Of a stretch of 64,000 nucleotides of DNA, positions 34,407 through 44,857 are shown one piece after another. Both the position numbers and the translations under genes were made by a program. Under the pieces are notes generated by a model. It saw only the letters and a program-made list of their open reading frames with translations. It did not search any database and was not told the DNA's origin. Origin of the DNA: Neurospora crassa OR74A (Eukaryota > Ascomycota > Sordariomycetes > Sordariales > Sordariaceae); assembly GCF_000182925.2 (NCBI RefSeq), contig NC_026505.1, forward strand, positions 1 through 64,000, given 5' to 3'. Every line of letters starts with the position of its first letter. The first letter of the stretch is position 1.

Positions 34407-36258
34407 AATGCTTCGGTGTTGCTGTCGGTTTTGGGTCTTTCTGCAGCTTTGATGATCAAAATGGCCGTAGTTTGGGAAGAAGGGATGTCTCAGATGGATG
34501 CGATGATGTGATCGTAAATGCTTTTAACCTCATCCATCGGTTTTCTGTCTCTGATTACGAGCTTGGGATTCATCATCTCGGAAGGAAAGGCCGCTCAAAG
34601 AGCTTCGTTAGCCAAGCAGTGTCAAAGTCCCTCTGTTTGTCCAACGTCTTCGAGTTGCGGTGCCTCCCCAACCACAGACAACGGAACCCTTGGTCACGTC
34701 GTCGTTGTTTCACCCTTTGTGGGTGGAGGGGAAAAAAACTGCTTCCCAAGCGCAGATTCTCCGGATGTAGTCCACAGTGATCGAAACCATTGGATGATCT
34801 CGATAAGCCAGCGGAGTGGATGTTCTCGGTGAGGAAATAGAGCATGGTAGTTGGGTGTCTGGAGTTGGCTCAAGGCCGATGGATGGATCGCCATGACGTG
34901 ACAGGTTAAGCATCATGCTTGTTGATGTGGCACGCGTGCGCCGAACCTGAGTCCCAAGAGTCAATGAAGGGTTTGACCTGAGCAGCTATCCTTGGTCAGC
35001 GATTGCACGGCGTCTGAGTTGGCCGGGCACGAGGTAACGAATCACGAGCAGGGCGCAGAGGGACGAACTTTTGACAACCTTACATTGTCCTCGGGTGTGA
35101 TGTATCAGCCGCAAGGACGAGGATGGAATGTCTGGTAAGCCTCTGGTGTCTATGATGAGGTTCGAGTACGGTTCTCGGGGTTTGCGTATGCCTGTTCCGT
35201 TATCTACTGCGACGTCCGCAAGCGGGATTACGAGAACCACATTGGGAAGAACAACAGGTTTCGGGAAACCGATCTTGTGAGGACAGAACCTTGTAGTGTA
35301 CGTCGTTTCGGTTCGCAGCCTACGTGCTCTTCCTTCTTGCAGAGGAGGAAGCTCACCTTTATGAGTTGTCCCAACCCCAGTGGCACTTTATTCAGCAGAT
35401 GATTCTGGTAACGGATATATGATGTTTTGCATATACAGCCTCCGTGGCCATTTGTTTCTGGTCAAGTGGCTGGTTCTATGGTAGACCGACTGAGCACTCC
35501 ATACGCCGGAAGATACATGGTGTCAGTTTTGAGGCGACACGTTGAAAAAAAATGATAGATGTCTCGGAACGTCTGCGGGGAGAGGCGGGTAGTGTTTCGT
35601 GCCATCGGCTTGGAGAGCAAGAAGAAGGCAAAGAATGTGCAGGAAAATACCGATATGTTGACTGCCAACAGGGAATTAAAACACATACTACCAAAGAATG
35701 AACATCCAGTCCCTTTCTACCTGTACCGGGGACGATGCCACGCCTGAAGGGCCAAAGGCACGCGCCCCACGTATTCCTTGCGCTCCGTATTCATAGTATA
35801 GAATACCCTTCCCCATCGTATTTCGGATTGAGATGCCCAATTTGGTATGATCGGTCCTGCGCCAGCCGTTCCTTACAACCGGACTCCAAAGACTATTATG
35901 TCTCGTTTTTATCACGACCCATGCCCATTTGCCGTCCTCCATTGTGCTTTATTTGCTAAGCCACGGACTAAATAATCACAAAATGCGATTGTCCTGATGA
36001 GTGGAGTTGCCTCGAGGGTGTTCGGGCACGGGAAAAGGGGGGAGGGGCTTCGAAGCAAATATATGCAAAGGGGACCGCGCCTCGGTATTCCGTTAATTGG
36101 GTCTCCCACGTCGCTGTCGAGTGACCGTTACAGGTACTCAACATGTGCCGTCGCTCCGACACCAGCCAGGGGTATTAATGCAAATTGCAGATCGTCGGAG
36201 GAGGCCGCTCGCACAGTTGTCGCGAAGACGGTTGACAGCGTCGAATTTACTCATCAAC
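34407..36258. other. Intergenic 1.85 kb, no gene seen
   Basis: This is the promoter side of the secreted-protein gene and the 3' side of the Tem1-like gene. The open frames (up to about 104 codons on both strands) overlap each other and have no motifs. Confidence 0.55.
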
Positions 36259-37316
36259 CTATACCGACTGGTACAAGAGAAGTGGCTCGCCAACGTTGCT
36301 AATTTCAGGAATTGTGCATTTTAGATCGAAGGCTTTGGATAGTACGATCTTGAAGATCTGCGAAACAGTCAGACCATGCACCAGTTGCGGCAAACAAAGT
36401 GTGACGTACCTTCTGGACATTGATGCTGTGACTGGTGCTGCTAAAGATCAATGCCGCACGCATGGCCTTGGCGAATCGCCGTGCCTGGAAAAGTAACGTC
36501 AGCAAGCAGGAACTTTGCCGTATACGCACAAATGACGGATCCTACCTGGTTGGAGATTTCCTCCTGCTCCTCCCGCGAAAGGTTCACAAAGTGATCGTAC
36601 TTTGTGCCTACAAGGACGGGAATGGCCGTCTTGTTGAATCCTCGCCCCTGGCGGTACCATTCCTTGATGCTGTTCAACGTGCTCTTGCGGGTCAAGTCGA
36701 ACATGAAGAGGATGGCTACAGCATCGTTGCACACGAGCGGCAACATATTGACGAACTCGCGTTGACCGCCAAGATCCCAGATGCTGAAGGTGATCTCGGT
36801 GTTGCGGATGCTGATGGTCTTTTCCATGAAGTTGACGCCCAGAGTCTGGATGTAGTCCTCGTCCCAACTGCCTTCGACGTATTTGACCATCAAGCTTGTC
36901 TTGCCAATCTGCGCATCACCGACCATGCCGACCTTGATCACGACATGATTGCGCCCGTTGGCTTGCTCGCTGGAACTCCCGCCGGCGGTTGTCCGCGAGC
37001 CGTTTTCTGCGGACTGGGATGGGTTCTGGCCGTCGAGCCCCGAGGGCGGTCGTGACGTTGAAGGCTGGGGTGCTGGTGGCGTGGCATATCGGTCTGAGTC
37101 GAAGTTGTCGTGTTGGGAATATGACCGTGGTGAGCTGTTGAGGTTCTGATCGAATTGCTGTTGGTAATGGCGATCTGGGAAGCCGTTTTGGTCGGGTGTT
37201 ATTTGGGGTGAATCCTCCAGACCACCCATGTTGTCGTCTGGAATGTTGTTGTTGTGAGGAAGCTGAGCCTCGTTTGGGCTAATGGTTTGATCGTGATCCA
37301 TCACCACGGTGTCCAT
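36259..37316 (-). CDS. tem1/spg1: Septation-initiation GTPase, Tem1/Spg1 family
   Basis: A 314-aa protein from three exons, 36546-37316, 36410-36484 and 36259-36357, with introns of 61 and 52 nt; the exons sum to 945 nt. Residues 1-120 are a disordered Asn/Gln/Ser/Pro-rich extension, longer than in the yeast proteins. The GTPase domain has the P-loop [11 protein letters not shown] (about 132-142), switch region [10 protein letters not shown], the DLGGQREF motif (181-188, typical of Tem1/Spg1 rather than DTAGQ), GTKYDHF as the base-binding motif (about 237-243) and [11 protein letters not shown] as the last G motif. There is no C-terminal prenylation CaaX box. Tem1/Spg1 is the spindle-pole-body switch that starts the septation/mitotic-exit kinase cascade (Cdc7-, Sid1- and Dbf2-type kinases). 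Confidence 0.95.
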
Positions 37317-39553
37317 GTTGCTGTTGTGGTTGTTGTTATCGAGGAACTGGTCCGGGGACCCGGCGAAGAAGGGCGATAAGTCCAGCTTGACAATGGATGA
37401 GGCCTAAGGAGGGGTAGGTAGACAGAGAGGTTCAGCCTGGGATGCTGGGTTGTCTGTGCGGGCGAGACGAAGACCAGCGGAAAGGGGTCGGACGGGAGGG
37501 ATCCAGCAATCGGTTTGTCGTGGTCCGTTTGTGGTGTTTGGTGAAACCCCGTATAACGCTTTCCTCGTGGGTTCGGGCGGCAAGCGGGGGGGAGGGGCGA
37601 CTGCACGAGATGGGACGAGGGGAGGGAAAAGGTTGGTCTTGGTGATTGAGACGGCGCGGTCGGATAAGTTGGCCGTTGGTTAAAAGGATGGGTATATGGC
37701 GCGTGATAGTGGTTTGTAAATGGTTGCTTGTATGTTGCTCGTTTCTTGCTTTGCTACCTGGAGACAGACAATTGTGGTTTGCCGGGTCGGCCGTGGAAGA
37801 TGCAACGCAATCGGGGATCGTGCGATAAGTCGACGACTATGTAGGTATGTATGTACCTGCTGGGCACCCTGTGGGTTTGTTTCACCGAGGCTGTGGAGAC
37901 TGCTGCTGACTGCGGACGGCGACGAATGGATTCCCGATGGCAGCTGAAGTGCGGGCGGAGTCGTATGTAGTGTATGTAGTGATGCTGCAGCAACGAGCTG
38001 GGGTTGGAAGATCGATGGATGGAAGTGAAGTGGGAATGGAGATGGAATATGAATGATTGATGGAAGTGGATTCAGACTGAATGCTTGCTGCTGCGAGATG
38101 CTATGCAAGGAGTCGTCGGATTGATGTTGGCGTACCTATGGCTATGTACCGACCCTCCAGAGAGGCTAGACACTCCCGCAACTGCGTGTGCAGGGCTGGC
38201 GGCGCTGACGGGCAGCAGAGTGACGATAGGTACACACGATGAAGCTAGCTGGGCACGCACGGACCAAGGGGAAGGAGCTCCAATCGAAGGGAATTGATCA
38301 GACCAAGACTCCACTTAAAGATCGCAGATTGTGGGTCCGCTAGCGCTTGGCTTGGCTGGGCTAGGCGCCTGTTTTTCGAACACTGGACTGCCCTGGGGTC
38401 CTCTCGTTGGCGTCAAGATGAGATCTCAATCCTCATGTGCGCGGCGGCGCTTGCGGCTGCTCCCTTGTCCGTTTGCCATCAAACTGTACACTAAGAAAAC
38501 ATTCAGCTGTGTTGACGACAAGCCCGAGCGAGCATGTGGAGATGGGTAGGCGGGCAGTGCATCCCACGTCGAACGATTTGAGTTTCCAAATTGGGCCCCG
38601 AGATATTGCTATGACAATCACGATTAAGATGAACCCCGCGCCAGAACAACATGGAAGTCCTTGACAGCTGAAGGGAGATTGGCACCCGGCAATATCAAGG
38701 CAACACAGCAGTCACGTATGTTTGAGATGATGCAGTGTGAGTGGCAGAAGGGCAAGGTGACACCGGCAGAGGGGCTTATTTCAGTTGTGTGTGGTGCACA
38801 TCGGGCAACTGAACCGTTGATGAGCAAGAAAGATGGCGATAACTCCAACAAAACAATGGATGTCCACAACAAATTTCCAATATGTAAACAGAACATCCAC
38901 ACTCGGGCCCTTGCAGCATCTGAACCTCATCGGAAGCATCAACCTATGGCGGGCTGCATGTTGGAGCAAGCCATGGCACATCACTCCCCTTGCGCCTTTC
39001 CAACGTCTTTGCCTATTGCCCATTGAACCGACGGACTGCTCACACCCTCCCGCGCCGAGTGCCATGCTGCCTCAGCTCCTTGCCAAGGGGTGCAGTGGGC
39101 ACTCAAAACAGTGGACACTCACTCCATCCATTTGCAAGTCCGGTCTGCCATGTGTTGCCCGGTGACGTGCTTTTGTTTTTCTTCAGTTGATCTTTCCCCA
39201 GATCCGGCCCGTTCCACCTTGATGGCCCGGCTATGGTTTGCTTTTTGGTGCGCTTACATAATATGGGTTGCATTCGACATCTCCCGCTGCTCGGTTCTGT
39301 GGTCTTGGCAAGCCGGCCTTGACAGCTGCTGGCCCCGAGTCTAGCCGTTTGTCGGGTGGCCGGCACTTTGTTTTCGTCATTCGATAGTACCGCGGATGTA
39401 CCCCGGGTCCCGTCTCTGTCTGTGCCTTTTTCTGACTTGTGGCCGGTGCATAGGTTGGATTGAGCACTAACAACTACTTGCGACACCACCAAGCGACGCC
39501 GATATACACGCCTTCCGTCCACCCCCCCTCCGCCCAAACCACCGACCGTCACA
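37317..39553. other. Divergent promoter region, no gene seen
   Basis: 2.2 kb between the Tem1-like gene (-) and gcvH (+). It contains pyrimidine- and purine-rich leader-like sequence next to each start. Open frames reach 193 codons (39103-39684, minus), but that one runs antisense through gcvH exon 1 and shows no motif. I see no additional gene. Confidence 0.6.
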
Positions 39554-40205
39554 ATGGCCTCCATTGCTCGCTGCCTCCGGATTGCTCGTCCTTCCGTCGT
39601 TTCTGCTTTCGCCCAGAGCTCCGTCCGCATTGCGCGTCCCTTCTCTGTTACTGCCAACAGTGAGCCACCCGTTCCCGTCTCCATCAGCCGATGCGCTTCC
39701 CGATAAGCGGAGTCATCCTTTGCGACAATGATTCACACAACCACAACACATGGCGCGCACAATCGCAACAACATGCTAACTAACACAACCACAACAAACA
39801 GATGAGCTAAGGAAGTACACCCGCGAGCACGAGTGGATCGAGCTCTCCGACGACAAGAAGACTGGTTACGTTGGCATCAGCTCCTACGCCGCCAAGGCCC
39901 TCGGCGACGTCGTCTTCGTCGAGCTCCCCGAGGAGGGCAAGGAGGTCCACGCTGGCGATGCCCTTGGCGCCGTCGAGTCCGTCAAGTCTGCCGCCGACAT
40001 CAACGCCCCCGTCAGCTGCAAGGTCATTGCTAGCAACTTGACCCTCGAGGAGAGCCCTTCGACCATCAACAAGGTTCCCGAGGACCACTCTGCCAGCGGC
40101 GGTTGGGTCGCCAAGGTCCAGGTTACCGACCAGGGCATTGCCGATCTCGAGAAGCTCATGGACGAGGAGGCCTACAAGGAGTTCACTGCCGCCGAGGACC
40201 ACTAA
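39554..40205 (+). CDS. gcv3/gcvH: Glycine cleavage system H protein, mitochondrial
   Basis: A 169-aa protein from exons 39554-39659 and 39802-40205, separated by a 142-nt intron rich in CA-type repeats (acaaccacaacac). The first ~35 residues (ASIARCLRIARPSVVSAF...) are basic, Ser/Arg-rich and free of acidic residues, as expected for a mitochondrial targeting peptide. The mature part is a canonical H protein, with YTREHEWIEL, GYVGISSYAAKALGDVVFVE, the lipoylation site ESVKSA with K97, and the SGGWVAKV region. The lipoyl arm shuttles the aminomethyl intermediate between P, T and L proteins, converting glycine to CO2, NH3 and methylene-tetrahydrofolate. The gene is convergent with HEM3, with 464 nt between the stop codons. 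Confidence 0.97.
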
Positions 40206-40669
40206 ACATAACGCAAGAGATTCAAAATCATGGGGGGCGCCGCTTGACGGGAAAAAGATTAATGACGCTTGGTGTATATTGGCTATTTATGACGGAACCC
40301 GGGGAAATGGTTACGGGGATCAACTCAATTTCGGACAGTTCAACCTGCTTTTAGACAAACGACATGGGGGGCCCAACAAAGTACGCCTAAAGAAGTATTT
40401 TGTCATATCATCACACGGCGAAGGGCGGTGTTTGGTAGTTTTATGCATACATCGAATTGGAGTTAAATCGGGATAAGCATGCATGCAATGGAACGCATCA
40501 GAGTATCATACCAAGATTATGTACATGCATGGAAAACATTCAGCAGATCGTAGAAACCCACGGTTGCGCCTCGCATACCTCTCAACTTTTGGTTCGCCCG
40601 CAAAAAAAACCTCGCGCCATCTTTTCATCCTTCTCTATCGTACACAAAACACCATCAGAGAACAAACAT
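40206..40669. other. Convergent 3' flanks of gcvH and HEM3
   Basis: A 464-nt interval that must hold both 3' UTRs and poly(A) signals. A 422-codon plus-strand frame entering from 40457 runs antisense through HEM3 and is a compositional shadow. Confidence 0.6.
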
Positions 40670-41683
40670 TCAGAGATCACCAATCTTGAGTGCACCCCCC
40701 GAGGCACGACCCTGGTTGACAAAGTCCAGAATCTTCTGCGCGCCCCTCTTAGCCAGATCCTCCGCCAGCTTCTGACCCATGGCCTCGGCTTCCTCAATCG
40801 TCTTGATTACCTCGACGCTCTGCCCATCCACACTCTCCTTTCCATCCAAGCTGACCACCGTCACCTTCAACTGCAACTGATCCTCGCCCACCCACTTGGT
40901 CTCAACACCAATCGGCACACTGCACCCGCCCTCCAAGGTCCTCATGACGGCGCGCTCCGCAAACGTCGCCACCATGGTCTTCTCATGACACAAGGGCTTG
41001 ATGATCTCCAGCGTCTTCTCATCGCCCTCCCTGATCTCCATGGCCAGCGCGCCCTGTCCGACCGCATGCAACATGCCTCCCCCTTCCGTCGTCGAATCCA
41101 ACCACTGCGCAATCCGCTCGTCGTAGCCCATCCTCAACAACCCCGCCGCGGCCAGGATGATGCAGTCATAATCCTCCTCGTCGCACTTTCTCATTCTCGT
41201 CTCGATATTGCCGCGTACGTCCTTGAACACCAAGCCGGGGTACCGTCTGCGCAGCTGGGCCGCGCGGCGCACCGACGAAGTACCCACGATGGCGCCCTCG
41301 GGCAGGTCAGCCAGAGACTTGTACTTCCCTTGCTCGGCCCACTTCTTCTTCATCACCACCACGTCCCGCGGATCCTCGCGCTCCGTCACCACGCCGATTT
41401 TACCGCCCTCGGGCAGGGTGGTGGGCATGTCCTTGAGGCAGTGCACGATAAAGTCGACTTCCTTGTTGAACAGCTTGGCTTCGAGCTCGTTGGTCCAGAG
41501 GCCCTTGCCGAGGGAGGGCAGAGAGGCCGTTTGGTTCTTGTCGCCGAGGGTGGCGAGGGCGTGCACTTGAAAGTGGACGTTGGGGTGGTGAGGCTGGAGG
41601 GCGGCAATGACGAGGTCGACTTGTCGGAGGGCGAGGGCCGAGCGGCGGGTGCCGATGTGGACTGTTTCTTTTTGTTCGGACAT
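40670..41683 (-). CDS. hem3: Porphobilinogen deaminase (hydroxymethylbilane synthase)
   Basis: A single exon of 337 aa. The ATG at 41683 (MSEQKETVHIGTRRSALALR) is preferred to one 21 codons upstream, because homologues begin just before the IGTR-SALA motif. Family features are LGKGLWTNELE, HCLKDMPTTLP, REDPRDVVV, GTSSVRRAAQL and DVRGNIETR. EGGCSVPIG contains Cys254, the attachment site of the dipyrromethane cofactor. The enzyme joins four porphobilinogens into hydroxymethylbilane, the third step of cytosolic haem synthesis from 5-aminolevulinate. All catalytic motifs are intact and the length is normal. Confidence 0.97.
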   Translation of the reverse strand: MSEQKETVHIGTRRSALALRQVDLVIAALQPHHPNVHFQVHALATLGDKNQTASLPSLGKGLWTNELEAKLFNKEVDFIVHCLKDMPTTLPEGGKIGVVTEREDPRDVVVMKKKWAEQGKYKSLADLPEGAIVGTSSVRRAAQLRRRYPGLVFKDVRGNIETRMRKCDEEDYDCIILAAAGLLRMGYDERIAQWLDSTTEGGGMLHAVGQGALAMEIREGDEKTLEIIKPLCHEKTMVATFAERAVMRTLEGGCSVPIGVETKWVGEDQLQLKVTVVSLDGKESVDGQSVEVIKTIEEAEAMGQKLAEDLAKRGAQKILDFVNQGRASGGALKIGDL

Positions 41684-42578
41684 TGTGATGATGATTTGGT
41701 GGTTGAGGGTGAAGGTGATGGGTGAGTGAGTGTGGTTGCAAAACAATCCTGAGGAATATCTTCTTGTCTGAACGAGATGTTTGGACTAGTGAGATAACAA
41801 AGATCTGAAAATCCTCTGCGCGACAACTCACTGCAGTTAACGCTTGGTCAAGTCAGGCGGCGCAACACGTTCGGTCGTGAATCTGGGGAAGGCCAGGAAG
41901 TCGTCTCAGGAATTCGGAATGCGACAAGAGGGGCAACCGCGCAAGCTGGAGCCGGGGACAGCGGGAACCACCCCGCCGCCAAGACCTCGGACAGGGGAAA
42001 GTTTAGATGTCGCGGACTGACCCACTTTGTCAGACGGAGCCGGTGGGGTCAAGTCCGCTGCCCCCGGCACCGGGACAAAAGGCTTCTCCGCCCTCACTGC
42101 CGGACAGCATCGGTCGGCACGGGCGGCCACACCCCAGCAAGGTCGAGAGGGTAGGCTAGAAAGTAGAGGGTAGGTGAGCATAAAACGCAAATCAAACCAT
42201 TTCACACACAACGCTGGTCACACTTGTTCACAACATTTGGGTCACTCCCACCCGACCCAGCTCACAACCACCCCGAAACTTCAACTGGAAAAGATAACGA
42301 TTCCTCGGATTTTTCGTAGGTAATCTGACGCTAATGATTAAGACTAATGATTAGAGCTTTTTGTTTGCAAGTAGAGGTATCCGTTTGTCTGTTTTCCAAC
42401 CCACTCATCTCTATCATCGATCCCGTTATTATCCTAGGTGTTTCCCGAGCATTCCTCATCCAAGAGCGTGACCATTTTGCACAGAGTGCAGTGCCTTACA
42501 CCCTGCTCGGCCCCACCAACGTCTCTCGTTCTGTCTCGTTCCCATTCAGGTCTTGCACTCCTTCAAAAACCCACCAGC
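41684..42578. other. HEM3 promoter side and 3' flank of PLAC8 gene
   Basis: 0.9 kb. The part next to HEM3 is CA/CT-rich leader-like sequence. No open frame with recognisable content was found. Confidence 0.6.
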
Positions 42579-44857
42579 TCACGACTTATTCCCATTTTCC
42601 CGCTCCGCCGCCTTCCTATTACCCTCCAAAAAGTGCTCCAACAATTGATGCGCCCTGGTCCCGATGCTGATACTGGACGCGCTCAAAGCTGGACTAGCCG
42701 CCGCCAGTCTCTTGGGCGGAGGGCTCCTCGGTTCCGGGCTCTTCGCCAACGGAGTCACCGGTCCTGTTGGCGCTCTCACATCCGCCGCCAAATCATGGAC
42801 ATTTTCTAGATGCTTCGGCGTACCAACACGACTATCGTGGCGAAGGGAATGAGGTCTTCCACCCATCAGGCCTCCACGCCTCGATCCTAGACCCGGACTC
42901 GCGGTTCTGACGTCTGCGGCCAGGTTGCGATTTTCGCGATCAGCACTGGGACTGGGCGTAGCGGTTTGCCGGTCTTCAAGGCGATTATGCGGTCGCACCA
43001 AGGCTGGAGGAGTCGGGACACGCTGGTCCAAGTGGATGCCGGGTTTAAAAGGGCTGTCGCTTCTCGGCACCGCGAGTCGCTTGTCCTCGGTGAATTCGTG
43101 GTTGCGGATCGAGATCGGTTTGGGCGAGTTGATGCGAGGATCCGACTCGATGGGGTGATCTTTGATCCTGGCGGCGGCCAGAGCAACCTTGGCATCCATG
43201 TGCGGACCATGTGCTTCTGGCTGATCCGGCAAGGGAACAACCGTATTGGTGCCGGAATCGTGTGCTTCAGCTTGCGGAGGGAGGAAACTGTTGCCCACAT
43301 CATGAGGTTGTGAACGACCTACGTCCTACGCTAGTTGCTCGTCGATGTTAAGCCGGTGGCGGGTATCTCTGGGAGGAAGAGTATCGAGTTGGGGGTCTTG
43401 GGAATTATCGTGAGGACGATCACCGACCTGCGCTTCGTCTGCCTCGTCCTGGATCGTTTCTGCAATTGAAGTCTCCGCCTCCTCGACGGTGACCACCTTG
43501 GGAGATTGGTTCGCCACGTCACGAAGGGCGGTAAGCTGCCCGAGAGCGGATGGCTTCATATTCGGTGTTTCGGAGTGTGAAGAGGAAGGGAATGCACCAG
43601 GGAGTTGTGGCAGTTGGGAAGGAACGTCAGAGGAGCCTGCAGGTACGGTTGCGGGTGGCATAGCTGGGGTGTCAAATGCACCAGGCAACTGCGGAAGCCG
43701 AGGAGGAGCATCGAGTGTGCTACTTGGGGCTGCGTCTGGGATTTTGGAGAACATCTCGTCGGCAGAGGGCGCATCAAACTCCTCGGAGAAGCGCGACTTG
43801 CGGGCTGGGGTATTTGATTGCACTGGCACTTCCAACCGATCAGTGTCCGGGCCTCGGCCGTTGCCGTATCTGTCGTGGTCACGAGTTGGGGTTGGCGCCT
43901 GGATGGGGGCATCGCTGGTGGTGACATGCATCACGGGTGGGCTTGTCGTCCTCTGGAAGGTGTTCATTGCTGGGCCCAAGGTGGTGCTCTTATTCCTTTC
44001 TTCACCAGCTTGGTTGTCTGCTTCTTCGATGGGAGTGAGCGTCCCTTCTCTGCTGCGTCGTTGGTTGACAGTCGAAGGGCCACCCTCGGTCCTAGGGCTA
44101 AAAGAAGATTGAGAGACATGACCGCCTTCAGCAGGGTACGACGCAGCCACATTGGGTGCATTTCCCTGCCCCGGTTCGTGGAAGTGTACTTCTCGCAGAG
44201 CGGGTTGTCCGTCCGGCGGCGATGAGATTTCCGGAGACGCGATTGGCTTCAAAATGCCTCGGGGGGTAGTCATCCGCGGCTCCGACTTGTAGCCATCGGG
44301 CTTGATGGCAAAGATGGGCTGGTAGTCCTCGCCAAGGGGTCTCGGGGGAGGAAGATCGGCCTCTTGTTTCATACCCTCACGCTGGCGGATCTCGAGGTCA
44401 TTTCGAATTAGGGAACATGGCTGGCAGAAAATCCCTCTGGTCATGTCGTCTCCTGCTGTGCCCTTAATGCCGTACTTTTGACGGATCCTGGTCGTCTCTC
44501 TACCGGTGTAGATGCCGCTGCCGATACCTTGTTATTGTTAACCAATGGTCACAGTACGAGCGTCAGAAAAGGGTAAGTGTGAGACGTACAGAAACCCCCA
44601 GTGCACAACCCGAAGAACTTCCAACAAGTGGGGTTGAAGTCTTTGTAATCGGTGAGGTCGAGAGGATCTCGACCCTGTTTGATCAAGTCCAATCGATAGC
44701 GTGTGTGGGCGAACATGTCACAGGGGAGGAAACAAGCTCGGGGACAGTCATCATTGTCGCCGGGATCGTAGAGACTGATTTTCCAGTCATTGTCTGGTAT
44801 TTCCGGCGGCCTGGACGAGATGCTCTCTGGTTTGGTCGACATCTCTCGGTCCTCCAT
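42579..44857 (-). CDS. PLAC8-domain protein with long disordered C-terminus
   Basis: Exon 1 is 44590-44857 and exon 2 begins at 44527, after a 62-nt intron (donor gtacgt) that splits the Cys codon in GGFCIGSGIYTGRE. Residues about 25-140 form a PLAC8 Cys-rich domain, with CPRACFLPCDMFAHTRYRL, CWKFFGLCTGGFC and GIFCQPCSLIRNDLEIRQRE. The rest is disordered and Pro/Ser/Glu/Arg-rich. Read without further splicing, the frame stops at 43326-43328 (489 aa). However, coding-like sequence continues in the same frame to 42579 (ENRNLAADVR, VRAPTGPVTPLAKSP). A 102-nt GT-AG intron (43326-43427, donor gtcggt, branch-like cttaac, acceptor gcgtag) would remove the stop and give 704 aa. PLAC8 proteins include plant cadmium-resistance and fungal size-control proteins at membranes; the specific role is unknown. 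Confidence 0.82.

Noticed and set aside
40457-41725. 422-codon plus-strand open frame
   Set aside because: It lies antisense to the intact HEM3 gene. It is rich in Leu/His/Arg as expected from a reverse frame of a GC3-biased gene and contains no motif.
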